Assembly: GCA_035719105.1 (NCBI GenBank)
Contig: DASTGN010000004.1
Span: 558,001 to 622,000 of the forward strand
Length of the DNA stretch: 64,000 nt
Direction of reading: 5' to 3'
From: UBA8389 sp035719105
GTDB taxonomy: Bacteria; Bacteroidota; Bacteroidia; Bacteroidales; UBA1402
Below, piece by piece: positions 51,393 through 59,168 of this stretch. The translations under genes and the position numbers were made by a program. The stretch's first letter is position 1. Each line of letters starts with the position of its first letter. The notes under the pieces are model-generated. The model was not told the origin of the DNA. It saw only the letters and a program-made list of their open reading frames with translations, and did not search any database.

Positions 51393-52091
51393 TTATCCGA
51401 ACAAATAACTGAGTAAGACGATTACGACCAATGCCGGAAGGAGGTTTGTGACTTTTATTTTCTTGATTTCCAGTATACTGAACCCTAAACCAATCAGTAA
51501 GATTCCCCCGACGGCTGTCAAATCTGCAATGACGTCCTGGTTTAAATACTTCGAAAAATAGGATGCAAACAAGGTGATGCTACCTTGATAAAGCAACAAG
51601 GGTAAAGCGGAAAATGCAATGGAGGAACCGAAGGATGAAGCCAGCGCGATGGACGAGATGCCATCCATCAACGATTTGGTATACAGAATGGTAGGCGTTT
51701 GACCCAATCCGTCTTCGATGGGGCCGAGAATAGACATGGAACCAACACAATAAAGCATGAACGCGGTGATGATCCCTTCAGTGAAACGGTTTCCACCAGG
51801 CACTTCCAGCATTTTTGAACGATTGGTTTTTTTGTGCAAAAAGTTCGAAAAATTTTGCAAATGCTTGTCAATGTCTATCCATTGACCAATGATGCCACCT
51901 GCCACAATGCTGATGATCGCCAACAGAAAATGGTCGGACTTAAGCCACATGGACACACCGAGGGCGATGGTAAACAGACCAATTCCCTGAAAAACGATAG
52001 TGATTATTTTTTGAGGTAAACGCGACCGGATGAGCATTCCGATCATACTTCCGGCAATTATGGCGCCTGCATTCAATAAAGATCCTGTCAT
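51393..52091 (-). CDS. DUF554-family membrane protein
   Basis: This is a 232-residue protein starting at the ATG at 52091 (MTGSLLNAGAIIAGSMIGMLI); the upstream in-frame extension has unrelated composition. About seven membrane helices are visible, with GGIIGQWIDIDKHLQ, FTEGIITAFMLYCVGSMSILGPIEDGL and SLMDGISSIALASSFG as family marks. DUF554 proteins are putative transporters of unknown substrate. It converges with the HAD gene. Confidence 0.88.
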   Translation of the reverse strand: MTGSLLNAGAIIAGSMIGMLIRSRLPQKIITIVFQGIGLFTIALGVSMWLKSDHFLLAIISIVAGGIIGQWIDIDKHLQNFSNFLHKKTNRSKMLEVPGGNRFTEGIITAFMLYCVGSMSILGPIEDGLGQTPTILYTKSLMDGISSIALASSFGSSIAFSALPLLLYQGSITLFASYFSKYLNQDVIADLTAVGGILLIGLGFSILEIKKIKVTNLLPALVVIVLLSYLFG

Positions 52092-52260
52092 GTTTTTTGC
52101 CGTTTTTTTGCGGTTATAAAAGTAGCAAATCACTTAGAATTAGCAAGACTATTTTTGGAACGTTTATTTCTAAGTCAAAATCCCCACTAAAAATATCAAT
52201 ATGTACCACCTTTAATTCACTTCAAACTCACAACTTTGCAACCAATCGAAATGACTTTTT

Positions 52261-53811
52261 ATGAAAAATCGTTTATTCCTGCTTTTTTTCTTGCTTGCAG
52301 GTGTTGCTTCCGTTTCGGCAAAAACTTACATCGTGGCTGTTTCAGGGACATCAACTGGTGCTGGAACAACTGCATCACCTTATGATATTGCCACTGCGGT
52401 TTCAAAAGCAGTGGCCAACGATACCATTTACATTCGAGGTGGCCAATACATGATGACCGCTCAGCTCAGTCTTAGTAAGGGCGGTTCAGCAAGTGGTCGC
52501 ATCAATATTTGGGCCTATCCTGGAGACGCACGTCCGGTTCTTGATTTCTACAACCGAGGGTATTCCGGCACTAATTCAGCTGCCGAACGTGGAGTTTCCA
52601 TTTCGAAGTCCTATTACGACCTGCGTGGTTTGGACATCACTCGTGCAGGCGATAACGGTATGCATATCAGCGGTTCCTATAATAGAATTGAGAACTGCCG
52701 GTTTTATAAAAATTGCGATGCTGGCTTACAAATAACCGGAGCTACAACATCCGAGGGCTATAACCTAATCATCAATTGCGATGCCTATTTGAACTTTGAT
52801 TTCAAATCTTCAGGAGGTGCTGGAGGCAATGCCGACGGATTCGCTTGCAAATTGACCGTAGGCCCTGGAAATAAGTTCATCGGTTGTCGTTCCTGGAACA
52901 ATTCGGATGATGCTTATGACTGTTATGGATCGATCAATGATGTTTATTTTAAAGGTTGCTGGGCAATTGCCAATGGTGTGGCATCGTACGATGTAACCGA
53001 TTATCCCGGGAGTATGGGCATCACAACGGTTGTTAATACCGGTAATGGCAACGGTTTTAAAGTAGGTGGAAATTACGCAGTGGGTGGAGCTATTCTAATC
53101 GATTGTATCTCAACAGGTCACAAAATTGCCAGTTCCAGCAACAAAGGATTCGACCAAAATAACAATGTTGGACGGGTATTTTGTTTCAACTGCCTTTCTT
53201 ACAATGACGGAAGGGGTTTCAGCTTTCCGAACAATACAGACGCTAGGGGCCCTCATCTTTTTTACAACAATATTGTTTTATCCGCCAACAACAGCAATTC
53301 AATCAATGCCAGTTCCATCCAATTGACGAATACCTGGAACAACATTACGGTTGCAACCTCCGATTTCATTAGCCTCGCTACCGATAGTGCCAAATCAGCG
53401 CGTAATGCCGACGGTTCGCTTACGAACATGGGCGGTTTGTTTCGATTGAAAAGTTCCTCCAACCTCATTAATAAAGGTACCGTCATTCTGGTGGACACCA
53501 TTGGCATGCCCTATGTAGGAAGTTCGCCCGACCTAGGGCCCTTCGAATACAATCCTGCCACAGCTATTCCAGTGAATAAAATTAAATCAGAAAACCTGGT
53601 GTCCTGTGAGGTCATTGGAAAGAACTTGCTCTTCGTGGGATTGGCCAACGCCATACATGTGTACGATTTAAATGGGAAACAGACTTATGTTATGGCGTCC
53701 GAAGCCCGAAATGCAGTGATTTCCGCTGATGGATGGCAAAAAGGCATTTATGTGGCGAGCGTCACTCAAAAGGACGGAACAATCACATCAGAAAAGATTC
53801 GGATTGACTGA
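52261..53811 (+). CDS. PL9-like pectate lyase with type IX secretion sorting domain
   Basis: This is a 516-residue protein with signal peptide (ASVSAKT). It forms a parallel beta-helix. The blocks NADGFACKLTVGPGNKFIGC and NNSDDAYDCYG match the calcium site and catalytic region of family 9 pectate/rhamnogalacturonan lyases. The last 75 residues (ENLVSCEVIGKNLLFVGL, IHVYDLNGKQTY, KGIYVASVTQKDGTITSEKIRI) are a type A T9SS C-terminal domain, so the enzyme is exported to the cell surface or medium. It is separate from the main enzyme cluster. Confidence 0.85.
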   Translation: MKNRLFLLFFLLAGVASVSAKTYIVAVSGTSTGAGTTASPYDIATAVSKAVANDTIYIRGGQYMMTAQLSLSKGGSASGRINIWAYPGDARPVLDFYNRGYSGTNSAAERGVSISKSYYDLRGLDITRAGDNGMHISGSYNRIENCRFYKNCDAGLQITGATTSEGYNLIINCDAYLNFDFKSSGGAGGNADGFACKLTVGPGNKFIGCRSWNNSDDAYDCYGSINDVYFKGCWAIANGVASYDVTDYPGSMGITTVVNTGNGNGFKVGGNYAVGGAILIDCISTGHKIASSSNKGFDQNNNVGRVFCFNCLSYNDGRGFSFPNNTDARGPHLFYNNIVLSANNSNSINASSIQLTNTWNNITVATSDFISLATDSAKSARNADGSLTNMGGLFRLKSSSNLINKGTVILVDTIGMPYVGSSPDLGPFEYNPATAIPVNKIKSENLVSCEVIGKNLLFVGLANAIHVYDLNGKQTYVMASEARNAVISADGWQKGIYVASVTQKDGTITSEKIRID

Positions 53812-53833
53812 CCATATTAAATTTCCGATCAGA

Positions 53834-53867
53834 TTGTCGTTTAGCTGACTGGCATTGGTTACCTTTG
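53834..53867 (+). promoter_or_regulatory. Promoter of the DUF2027-Smr gene
   Basis: A TTG (53834-53836) and TACCTTTG (53860-53867) are separated by 23 bp, fitting the Bacteroidota promoter at the long end of spacing. The ATG follows 22 bp downstream. Confidence 0.55.
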
Positions 53868-53889
53868 TCTGAAAGAAATACTAACGACA

Positions 53890-54924
53890 ATGGAACTCAA
53901 AATAGGCGATAAGGTCCGTTTTATGGACGCAGTAGGTGGCGGCACAATTACGGCCTTCAAAGGCAAGGACATGGTGATGGTGCTAGAAGAGGACGGTTTT
54001 GAAACCCCGGTACTCAAAAGGCAATGCGTGGTGGTTGAAACGACTCCGAAGCCCACGTCAGCCAAACCAACGACTTCCTCCATCGTGGATCAGCCGATGG
54101 TTCCCAAGCAAATTATGGCCAAACAGCCCGAAACTCGTGCCGGAGAAATATTAAATGTTAGTCTCGCCTTTTTGCCTGCCGAAGGGAAAAGTTTTCAGGA
54201 GTCTCAATTTGAATGCTACCTCATCAACGAAAGCAATTATACGTTGATGTTCAATTATGCTTCCTGCAGCGGAAAAACATGGACCAGCCGATTCGCAGGC
54301 TCAATCGAACCCAATTCCAAACTCTTTCTCGAGGAGTTTGGCCGAGAAGTCATCAATGACTTGGAAAAACTGAGTTTGCAATTCTTAGCTTACAAACCCG
54401 GGACTTTCTATACTTTTAAAAATAGTTACTCGGTCGAAATCAGACTCGACACCGTTAAATTTTATAAGGTTCATTGTTTTAGGGAAAACGACTTTTTTGA
54501 AGAAGATGCGCTGGTAGTTCCAGTCATATCGAACGATAATGCGGAAAAAAGTTTGTTGATCGAACCAGAAGATATCCGTCGTGCCATGTTGGATAAAATG
54601 CCTGAAAAGCCCAAGGGTTCTCAACCTTTGCCGCCTAAAAACGGACCCATGGAAATTGATTTGCACATCGAAAGTTTGCTCGACACGACAGCTGGAATGG
54701 ATCATGCCGCCATTCTAAACCACCAGTTGGAAGCTTTCCGCAAGGTGATGGACGAAAATCAAAAGAAGAAAGGCGTCAAAATAGTGTTCATCCATGGTAA
54801 AGGAGATGGTGTTTTGCGTTCGGCCATTGTAAAGGAACTGCTAACCAAGTACAAGACTTGCCGATATCAAGACGCCTCGTTCCGTGAATATGGATTCGGT
54901 GCCACGATGGTAACGATGGGCTAA
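53890..54924 (+). CDS. DUF2027 protein with C-terminal Smr domain
   Basis: This is a 344-residue protein. The start MELKIGDKVRFMDAVGGGTITAF is a KOW-like small beta-barrel. The middle (about 90-230) is the beta-rich DUF2027 domain. The Smr domain covers about 250-344, with IDLHIESL and the HGKGDGVLRSAI motif. Smr domains in MutS2 and stand-alone proteins bind or nick nucleic acids, and several cut mRNA at stalled or collided ribosomes. The pairing with DUF2027 is specific to Bacteroidota. A role in ribosome rescue or RNA decay is an inference. Confidence 0.87.
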   Translation: MELKIGDKVRFMDAVGGGTITAFKGKDMVMVLEEDGFETPVLKRQCVVVETTPKPTSAKPTTSSIVDQPMVPKQIMAKQPETRAGEILNVSLAFLPAEGKSFQESQFECYLINESNYTLMFNYASCSGKTWTSRFAGSIEPNSKLFLEEFGREVINDLEKLSLQFLAYKPGTFYTFKNSYSVEIRLDTVKFYKVHCFRENDFFEEDALVVPVISNDNAEKSLLIEPEDIRRAMLDKMPEKPKGSQPLPPKNGPMEIDLHIESLLDTTAGMDHAAILNHQLEAFRKVMDENQKKKGVKIVFIHGKGDGVLRSAIVKELLTKYKTCRYQDASFREYGFGATMVTMG

Positions 54925-54927
54925 GGC

Positions 54928-56220
54928 TCAAAGAAAAAAGAAAATGACAACCAGGTTCAGGACACTTAAAATGCCGAATCCGATGAACAGTGGTTTAGCC
55001 AATTCTTTTCGATTCCCCGAGAATCCCATGGCATAAAACATTTTCATGATGTTGTTGCTCAGGGTAGCGATGAGGCAACTTGCCGTCAGCGCGCTCAGAG
55101 AAATGCCGATGTAATTGCCTTCCAATAAGTTCAGGATGAACGGTGTAATGTCACTGACTCCGGAAACAAATGACAGCAGGGTTAATCCCTTGGTGCCTAT
55201 CCAGGTTAAGGTGAAATAGGTCAAGGCGGTAAAGACAACGTACAAGAAGGCGAAGATAAGTGCCACCTTAAATTCCAAAGGATTGTCTTCCAATTCTGCT
55301 TCTTTTTCTTCACCCTGTGGCAGGTCTCGATTTTCCCGGTTGCCACGGCGAATGATGAACCCAATTCCAATCGAAACGATCATCAGTGCTGCCATTGGGA
55401 TGACCATCATTCGGAATGCAGCTGCATTGAAGATGGCAATAATGATCATCAGTCGAAGAAACATCATCCCCACAGCCATAAACATGGCGGTCGCGTATTC
55501 CTGCAGATGTTCGGCATTGGCGTTCCGGCATTTCCTGCCTAAAATGGTAATGGTTGCCGTACTGCTGTAAAGCCCTCCGATCAGCCCCGATACGACTACG
55601 CCCGATTGCGGAAAAACATACCTTTTTACCAGGTAACTTAGGTAAGAAATTCCAGAAACAATCACCGTGGCCAGCCAGATGCGGTAGGGTGTCAGGTTGA
55701 TTTCCGGGATAATGCGTTCATCCGGAAGCATTGGCAAAATAATGAAACAGATCAAAAGAAATTTGGCCAACGTGATGAACTCATCGTTGTTCATTTTCTG
55801 AGCCAGTTCCACAAAGGTGGATTTCATTTCGGTCAATACCAGCACAACCACTACGACTGAAACGTAGAACCAGGATTCCATCAAACAGACCATCGGCCCC
55901 ATGCAATAGGTGATGAGCGCAGTGATAATGGACGTGATGCCGTAACTCGATAACTTGTTGACCTTGAACCAATAGTTCAGCCCCAGTAGTATAACCAGTG
56001 CTAAACCCCCGCCGGTGAAAAGGGCAAAATTTCCCGGAGTCAATTTGTACAGAATGTACCCGAACAGACCGATGAGCGTAAAGGTTCGATCGGAGCCAAA
56101 AAAAGTAGCTTCTTTGTTCAAATTGAGCCGCCTCTGCGAAAGCCCTATCAAAAGTGAAAACGTAATGATAAGCAAAAAGTCGGTCAGCCCGGCCGGCAGG
56201 GAGGTAGTCCAGGTATTCAT
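54928..56220 (-). CDS. MgtC/SapB-DUF4010 membrane protein
   Basis: This is a 430-residue protein of about twelve membrane helices. The first part (LLIGLSQRR, TFTLIGLFGYILYKL) is the MgtC-like domain and the second (from about 185, VSGLIGGLYSSTATITILGRKCR) is DUF4010. A charged loop lies near residue 290 (RGNRENRDLPQGEEKEAELED). The function is unproven; MgtC relatives affect magnesium and ATP homeostasis. It ends 3 bp from the convergent Smr gene. Confidence 0.88.
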   Translation of the reverse strand: MNTWTTSLPAGLTDFLLIITFSLLIGLSQRRLNLNKEATFFGSDRTFTLIGLFGYILYKLTPGNFALFTGGGLALVILLGLNYWFKVNKLSSYGITSIITALITYCMGPMVCLMESWFYVSVVVVVLVLTEMKSTFVELAQKMNNDEFITLAKFLLICFIILPMLPDERIIPEINLTPYRIWLATVIVSGISYLSYLVKRYVFPQSGVVVSGLIGGLYSSTATITILGRKCRNANAEHLQEYATAMFMAVGMMFLRLMIIIAIFNAAAFRMMVIPMAALMIVSIGIGFIIRRGNRENRDLPQGEEKEAELEDNPLEFKVALIFAFLYVVFTALTYFTLTWIGTKGLTLLSFVSGVSDITPFILNLLEGNYIGISLSALTASCLIATLSNNIMKMFYAMGFSGNRKELAKPLFIGFGILSVLNLVVIFFFL

Positions 56221-56223
56221 GGC

Positions 56224-56709
56224 TTATAAGATAATGGTGTCCTTCCACTTGGAAAATGGATGCTTCACCAATTGTGAATTGTAATAATTTCGGTCACCCG
56301 TCACTTCTAAACCCAACCATTCTGGTTTATCATAGGCCTCTGTTTCACTCTCAAGTTCAACTTCGGCAAGTAGGAGCCCTTGGTTTTCACCAAGGAATTC
56401 ATCGACTTCGAAAATGTGTTTGCCCACCGCGACTTCATAGCGGTATTTATCGATATAACCCTCTGAACAAAGATTAAGCAGATCCTGGGCATCCTCAAAT
56501 GAAATCTCTTTTTCCCATTCGTAACGACTGATTCCTGATTCATCGGATTTGCCCTTGATGGTAATGTAACCTTGATCATCTTTGGTACGGATACGCACGG
56601 TTCCATTAATTCCAGAAGCCAGGTAACCCTGACGAATGCGGGACTTTTTGAAAGCGAGGTTACGGAACTCTCCGACAACTAAAAACTTACGTTCAATTTC
56701 GAGAGGCAT
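56224..56709 (-). CDS. CYTH-domain triphosphate tunnel enzyme
   Basis: This is a 161-residue protein. The N-terminal ExExK motif (E4, E6, K8 in PLEIERKF) and the alternating basic/acidic strands (RIRTKDDQGYITIKGK, YEWEKEI, IDKYRYEV, FEVDEF, LAEVELESE) are typical. It binds a triphosphate with two metals inside a beta-barrel tunnel. Relatives are inorganic triphosphatases; adenylate cyclase activity is less likely. It is 3 bp upstream of the MgtC-like gene in the same direction. Confidence 0.92.
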   Translation of the reverse strand: MPLEIERKFLVVGEFRNLAFKKSRIRQGYLASGINGTVRIRTKDDQGYITIKGKSDESGISRYEWEKEISFEDAQDLLNLCSEGYIDKYRYEVAVGKHIFEVDEFLGENQGLLLAEVELESETEAYDKPEWLGLEVTGDRNYYNSQLVKHPFSKWKDTIIL

Positions 56710-56823
56710 GGTGTTGAAAATCTTTGGGACGGGGCATTCCGATCCTTACTTGCAAATATACTATTATAAATTCTAAAGATGAACGTGTAAGGGATTCTGC
56801 TTTAATTTATGCTAAAAAACATT

Positions 56824-56919
56824 GTTCTGTAACAGAAATTCAAAATTGGAATTGGTTACTGCTTTTTATACTTTGCAGGGCCTTTATTCAAAGGCATTCG
56901 ATTTAAATTATCTGTTACA
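56824..56919. promoter_or_regulatory. Palindromic elements upstream of the EF-G2 gene
   Basis: A perfect 13-bp palindrome TTCTGTAACAGAA lies at 56825-56837, and a similar core TCTGTTACA recurs at 56911-56919. Between them are a CTTTG box (region TTATACTTTG ending 56876, imperfect to TAnnTTTG) and a hairpin GCCTTT-ATTC-AAAGGC (56880-56895). The arrangement suggests regulation of the EF-G2 gene, which starts at 56944. No binding protein is known from the sequence. Confidence 0.45.
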
Positions 56920-56943
56920 ATAACGTTTAAAGTAGTTAGTAGT

Positions 56944-59106
56944 ATGAAAGTTTATCAATCTAATGAAATCAAGAACATCTCCATTATCGGGAGTTCAAGA
57001 TCCGGGAAAACCACCCTCGCAGAAGCTATGCTTTTCGAGAGTGGTTTGATAAAACGTCGCGGAACTGTAGAAGCGCACAATACTGTGAGCGACTATTTCC
57101 CTGTTGAACACGAGTACGGCTATTCGGTTTTTTCCACACTTTTTCATGTGGAGTGGATGGGCAAAAAGCTGAATTTTATCGATTGTCCGGGATCGGATGA
57201 TTTTGTAGGCGGAGCGGTGACCGCGCTTAATGTGACCGATACGGCCCTTTTACTGATCAACGGAGCGTATGGTGTCGAAGTGGGCACCCAAAACAGCTTC
57301 CGAAATACTGAAAAATACAATAAACCCGTCATTTTCGTCATCAACCAACTTGACCAGGAAAAGGCGGATTACGACAAAATTTTAGAACAACTCCGTGAAA
57401 ACTACGGGTCTAAAGTTGTTCCCGTTCAATACCCCATTGCCACTGGTCCCGGTTTCAACTCAGTCATCGACGTTTTGATGATGAAACGCTATACCTGGAA
57501 ACCAGAAGGTGGTACACCTACCATCGACGATATTCCTGCCAGCGAAATGGCCAAAGCGGAAGCCTTGCATCAAGCTTTGGTGGAAGCGGCTGCTGAAAAC
57601 GATGAAAACCTAATGGAAAAATTCTTCGATCAAGGCACCCTCACCGAAGATGACGTACGTGATGGTATCCGTCACGGTTTGGTCAATCGCGGTATGTTTC
57701 CGGTATTCTGCGTTTGCGCTGGACGTGACATGGGAATCCGTCGCTTGATGGAATTCCTTGGCAACGTCGTTCCGTTCGTGACCGATATGCCCAAGTTCCA
57801 TAATGCAGCTGGTGATGAAGTCAATCCAGATCCCAACGGGCCAACCAGTCTCTATTTCTTTAAGACATCGGTCGAACCCCATATTGGAGAAGTATCCTAT
57901 TTCAAGGTGATGTCCGGTAAAGTGCATGAAGGCGATGATTTGTTGAATGCCAACCGCGGATCCAAGGAACGCATCGCCCAATTGTTCGTCGTGGCCGGTT
58001 CAACCCGCCTTCCGGTGGAACAACTCGTAGCCGGTGATATAGGCGCCACTGTCAAATTGAAAGATGTCAAGACCGGTAACACGTTGAACGGCAAGGGTGC
58101 AGAAAGTACCTTCGACTTCATCAAATACCCGGCTTCCAAATATCGCCGTGCCATCAAGCCTGTGAACGAAGCAGACGTTGAAAAGATGATGGTCATTCTT
58201 AACCGCATGCGCGAAGAAGACCCGACTTGGGTAATCGAACAATCCAAGGAACTTCACCAAACCATCGTACACGGACAAGGTGAATTCCACCTCCGAACCC
58301 TTAAATGGAGGATGGAAAACAACGATAAAATGCCTATCCAGTTCATTGAACCCCGTATTCCGTATCGTGAAACCATTACCAAAATTTCCCGTGCTGACTA
58401 TCGCCACCGTAAACAATCCGGAGGTGCCGGTCAATTCGGAGAAGTTCACCTTATCGTGGAACCCTATGTTGAAGGCATGCCTGTTCCCGAAATGTACAAA
58501 TTCGGAGGTCAGGAATTTAAGATTTCGGCACGTGATACCCAAGAAATTCCTTTGGAATGGGGTGGCAAGCTTATTTTTGTGAACAGTATCGTCGGTGGAG
58601 CCATCGATACCCGCTTTTTACCAGCCATTTTAAAAGGCATCATGTCCCGCATGGAACAAGGCCCACTGACAGGTTCTTACGCTCGCGATGTTCGCGTCAT
58701 CGTATATGACGGTAAGATGCACCCGGTCGATTCCAATGAAATCTCGTTTATGTTGGCCGGTCGAAATGCTTTCAGTGAAGCCTTCAAAAATGCAGGACCC
58801 AAGATTTTGGAACCCATCTACGATGTGGAAGTATTTGTCCCAGGCGACCGCATGGGTGATGTAATGGGCGATTTGCAAGGTCGTCGTGCCATCATCATGG
58901 GGATGAGCAGCGAAAAGGGTTTTGAAAAACTTTCCGCTCGAGTTCCTTTGAAAGAAATGTCCAGTTATTCCACTTCATTAAGCTCGCTAACAGGTGGCCG
59001 TGCCTCTTTCGGCATGAAGTTCTCGGCGTACGAACTCGTTCCCGCCGACGTTCAGGACAAACTGCTCAAAGAATACGAAGCGCAACAACAAGCTGAAAAA
59101 GAGTAA
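56944..59106 (+). CDS. EF-G2: elongation factor G paralogue with degenerate GTPase motifs
   Basis: This is a 720-residue protein with all EF-G domains: G domain, domain II (LYFFKTSVEPHIGEVSYFKVMSGKV), III, IV and V, ending in a short Gln-rich tail. The G motifs are altered: the P-loop is GSSRSGKT (16-23) and switch I reads YGYSV where EF-G has RGITI. The switch II DxPGH is DCPGS (80-84), losing the catalytic His, and NKxD is NQLD (134-137). This matches the Bacteroides EF-G2 group, reported to support translocation without GTP hydrolysis and to be induced during carbon limitation. It is not the housekeeping fusA and not a TetM-type resistance factor. Confidence 0.9.
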   Translation: MKVYQSNEIKNISIIGSSRSGKTTLAEAMLFESGLIKRRGTVEAHNTVSDYFPVEHEYGYSVFSTLFHVEWMGKKLNFIDCPGSDDFVGGAVTALNVTDTALLLINGAYGVEVGTQNSFRNTEKYNKPVIFVINQLDQEKADYDKILEQLRENYGSKVVPVQYPIATGPGFNSVIDVLMMKRYTWKPEGGTPTIDDIPASEMAKAEALHQALVEAAAENDENLMEKFFDQGTLTEDDVRDGIRHGLVNRGMFPVFCVCAGRDMGIRRLMEFLGNVVPFVTDMPKFHNAAGDEVNPDPNGPTSLYFFKTSVEPHIGEVSYFKVMSGKVHEGDDLLNANRGSKERIAQLFVVAGSTRLPVEQLVAGDIGATVKLKDVKTGNTLNGKGAESTFDFIKYPASKYRRAIKPVNEADVEKMMVILNRMREEDPTWVIEQSKELHQTIVHGQGEFHLRTLKWRMENNDKMPIQFIEPRIPYRETITKISRADYRHRKQSGGAGQFGEVHLIVEPYVEGMPVPEMYKFGGQEFKISARDTQEIPLEWGGKLIFVNSIVGGAIDTRFLPAILKGIMSRMEQGPLTGSYARDVRVIVYDGKMHPVDSNEISFMLAGRNAFSEAFKNAGPKILEPIYDVEVFVPGDRMGDVMGDLQGRRAIIMGMSSEKGFEKLSARVPLKEMSSYSTSLSSLTGGRASFGMKFSAYELVPADVQDKLLKEYEAQQQAEKE

Positions 59107-59128
59107 GAATCTTATTCAAGGACAAATG

Positions 59129-59166
59129 AAAAACGGCAGAGAAATCAGATTTCACTGCCGTTTTTT
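59129..59166. terminator. Bidirectional Rho-independent terminator
   Basis: AAAAACGGCAG (59129-59139) pairs with CTGCCGTTTTT (59155-59165), and inside it GAAATC pairs with GATTTC. A runs on one side and T runs on the other allow it to end transcription of both EF-G2 (+) and kup (-). It ends 3 bp before the kup stop codon. Confidence 0.85.
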
Positions 59167-59168
59167 AT

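Noticed and set aside
56944..59106. Ribosomal-protection tetracycline resistance protein (TetM/TetQ type).
   Set aside because: Those keep canonical GTPase motifs (DTPGHMDF, NKxD); here they are altered in the manner of EF-G2.
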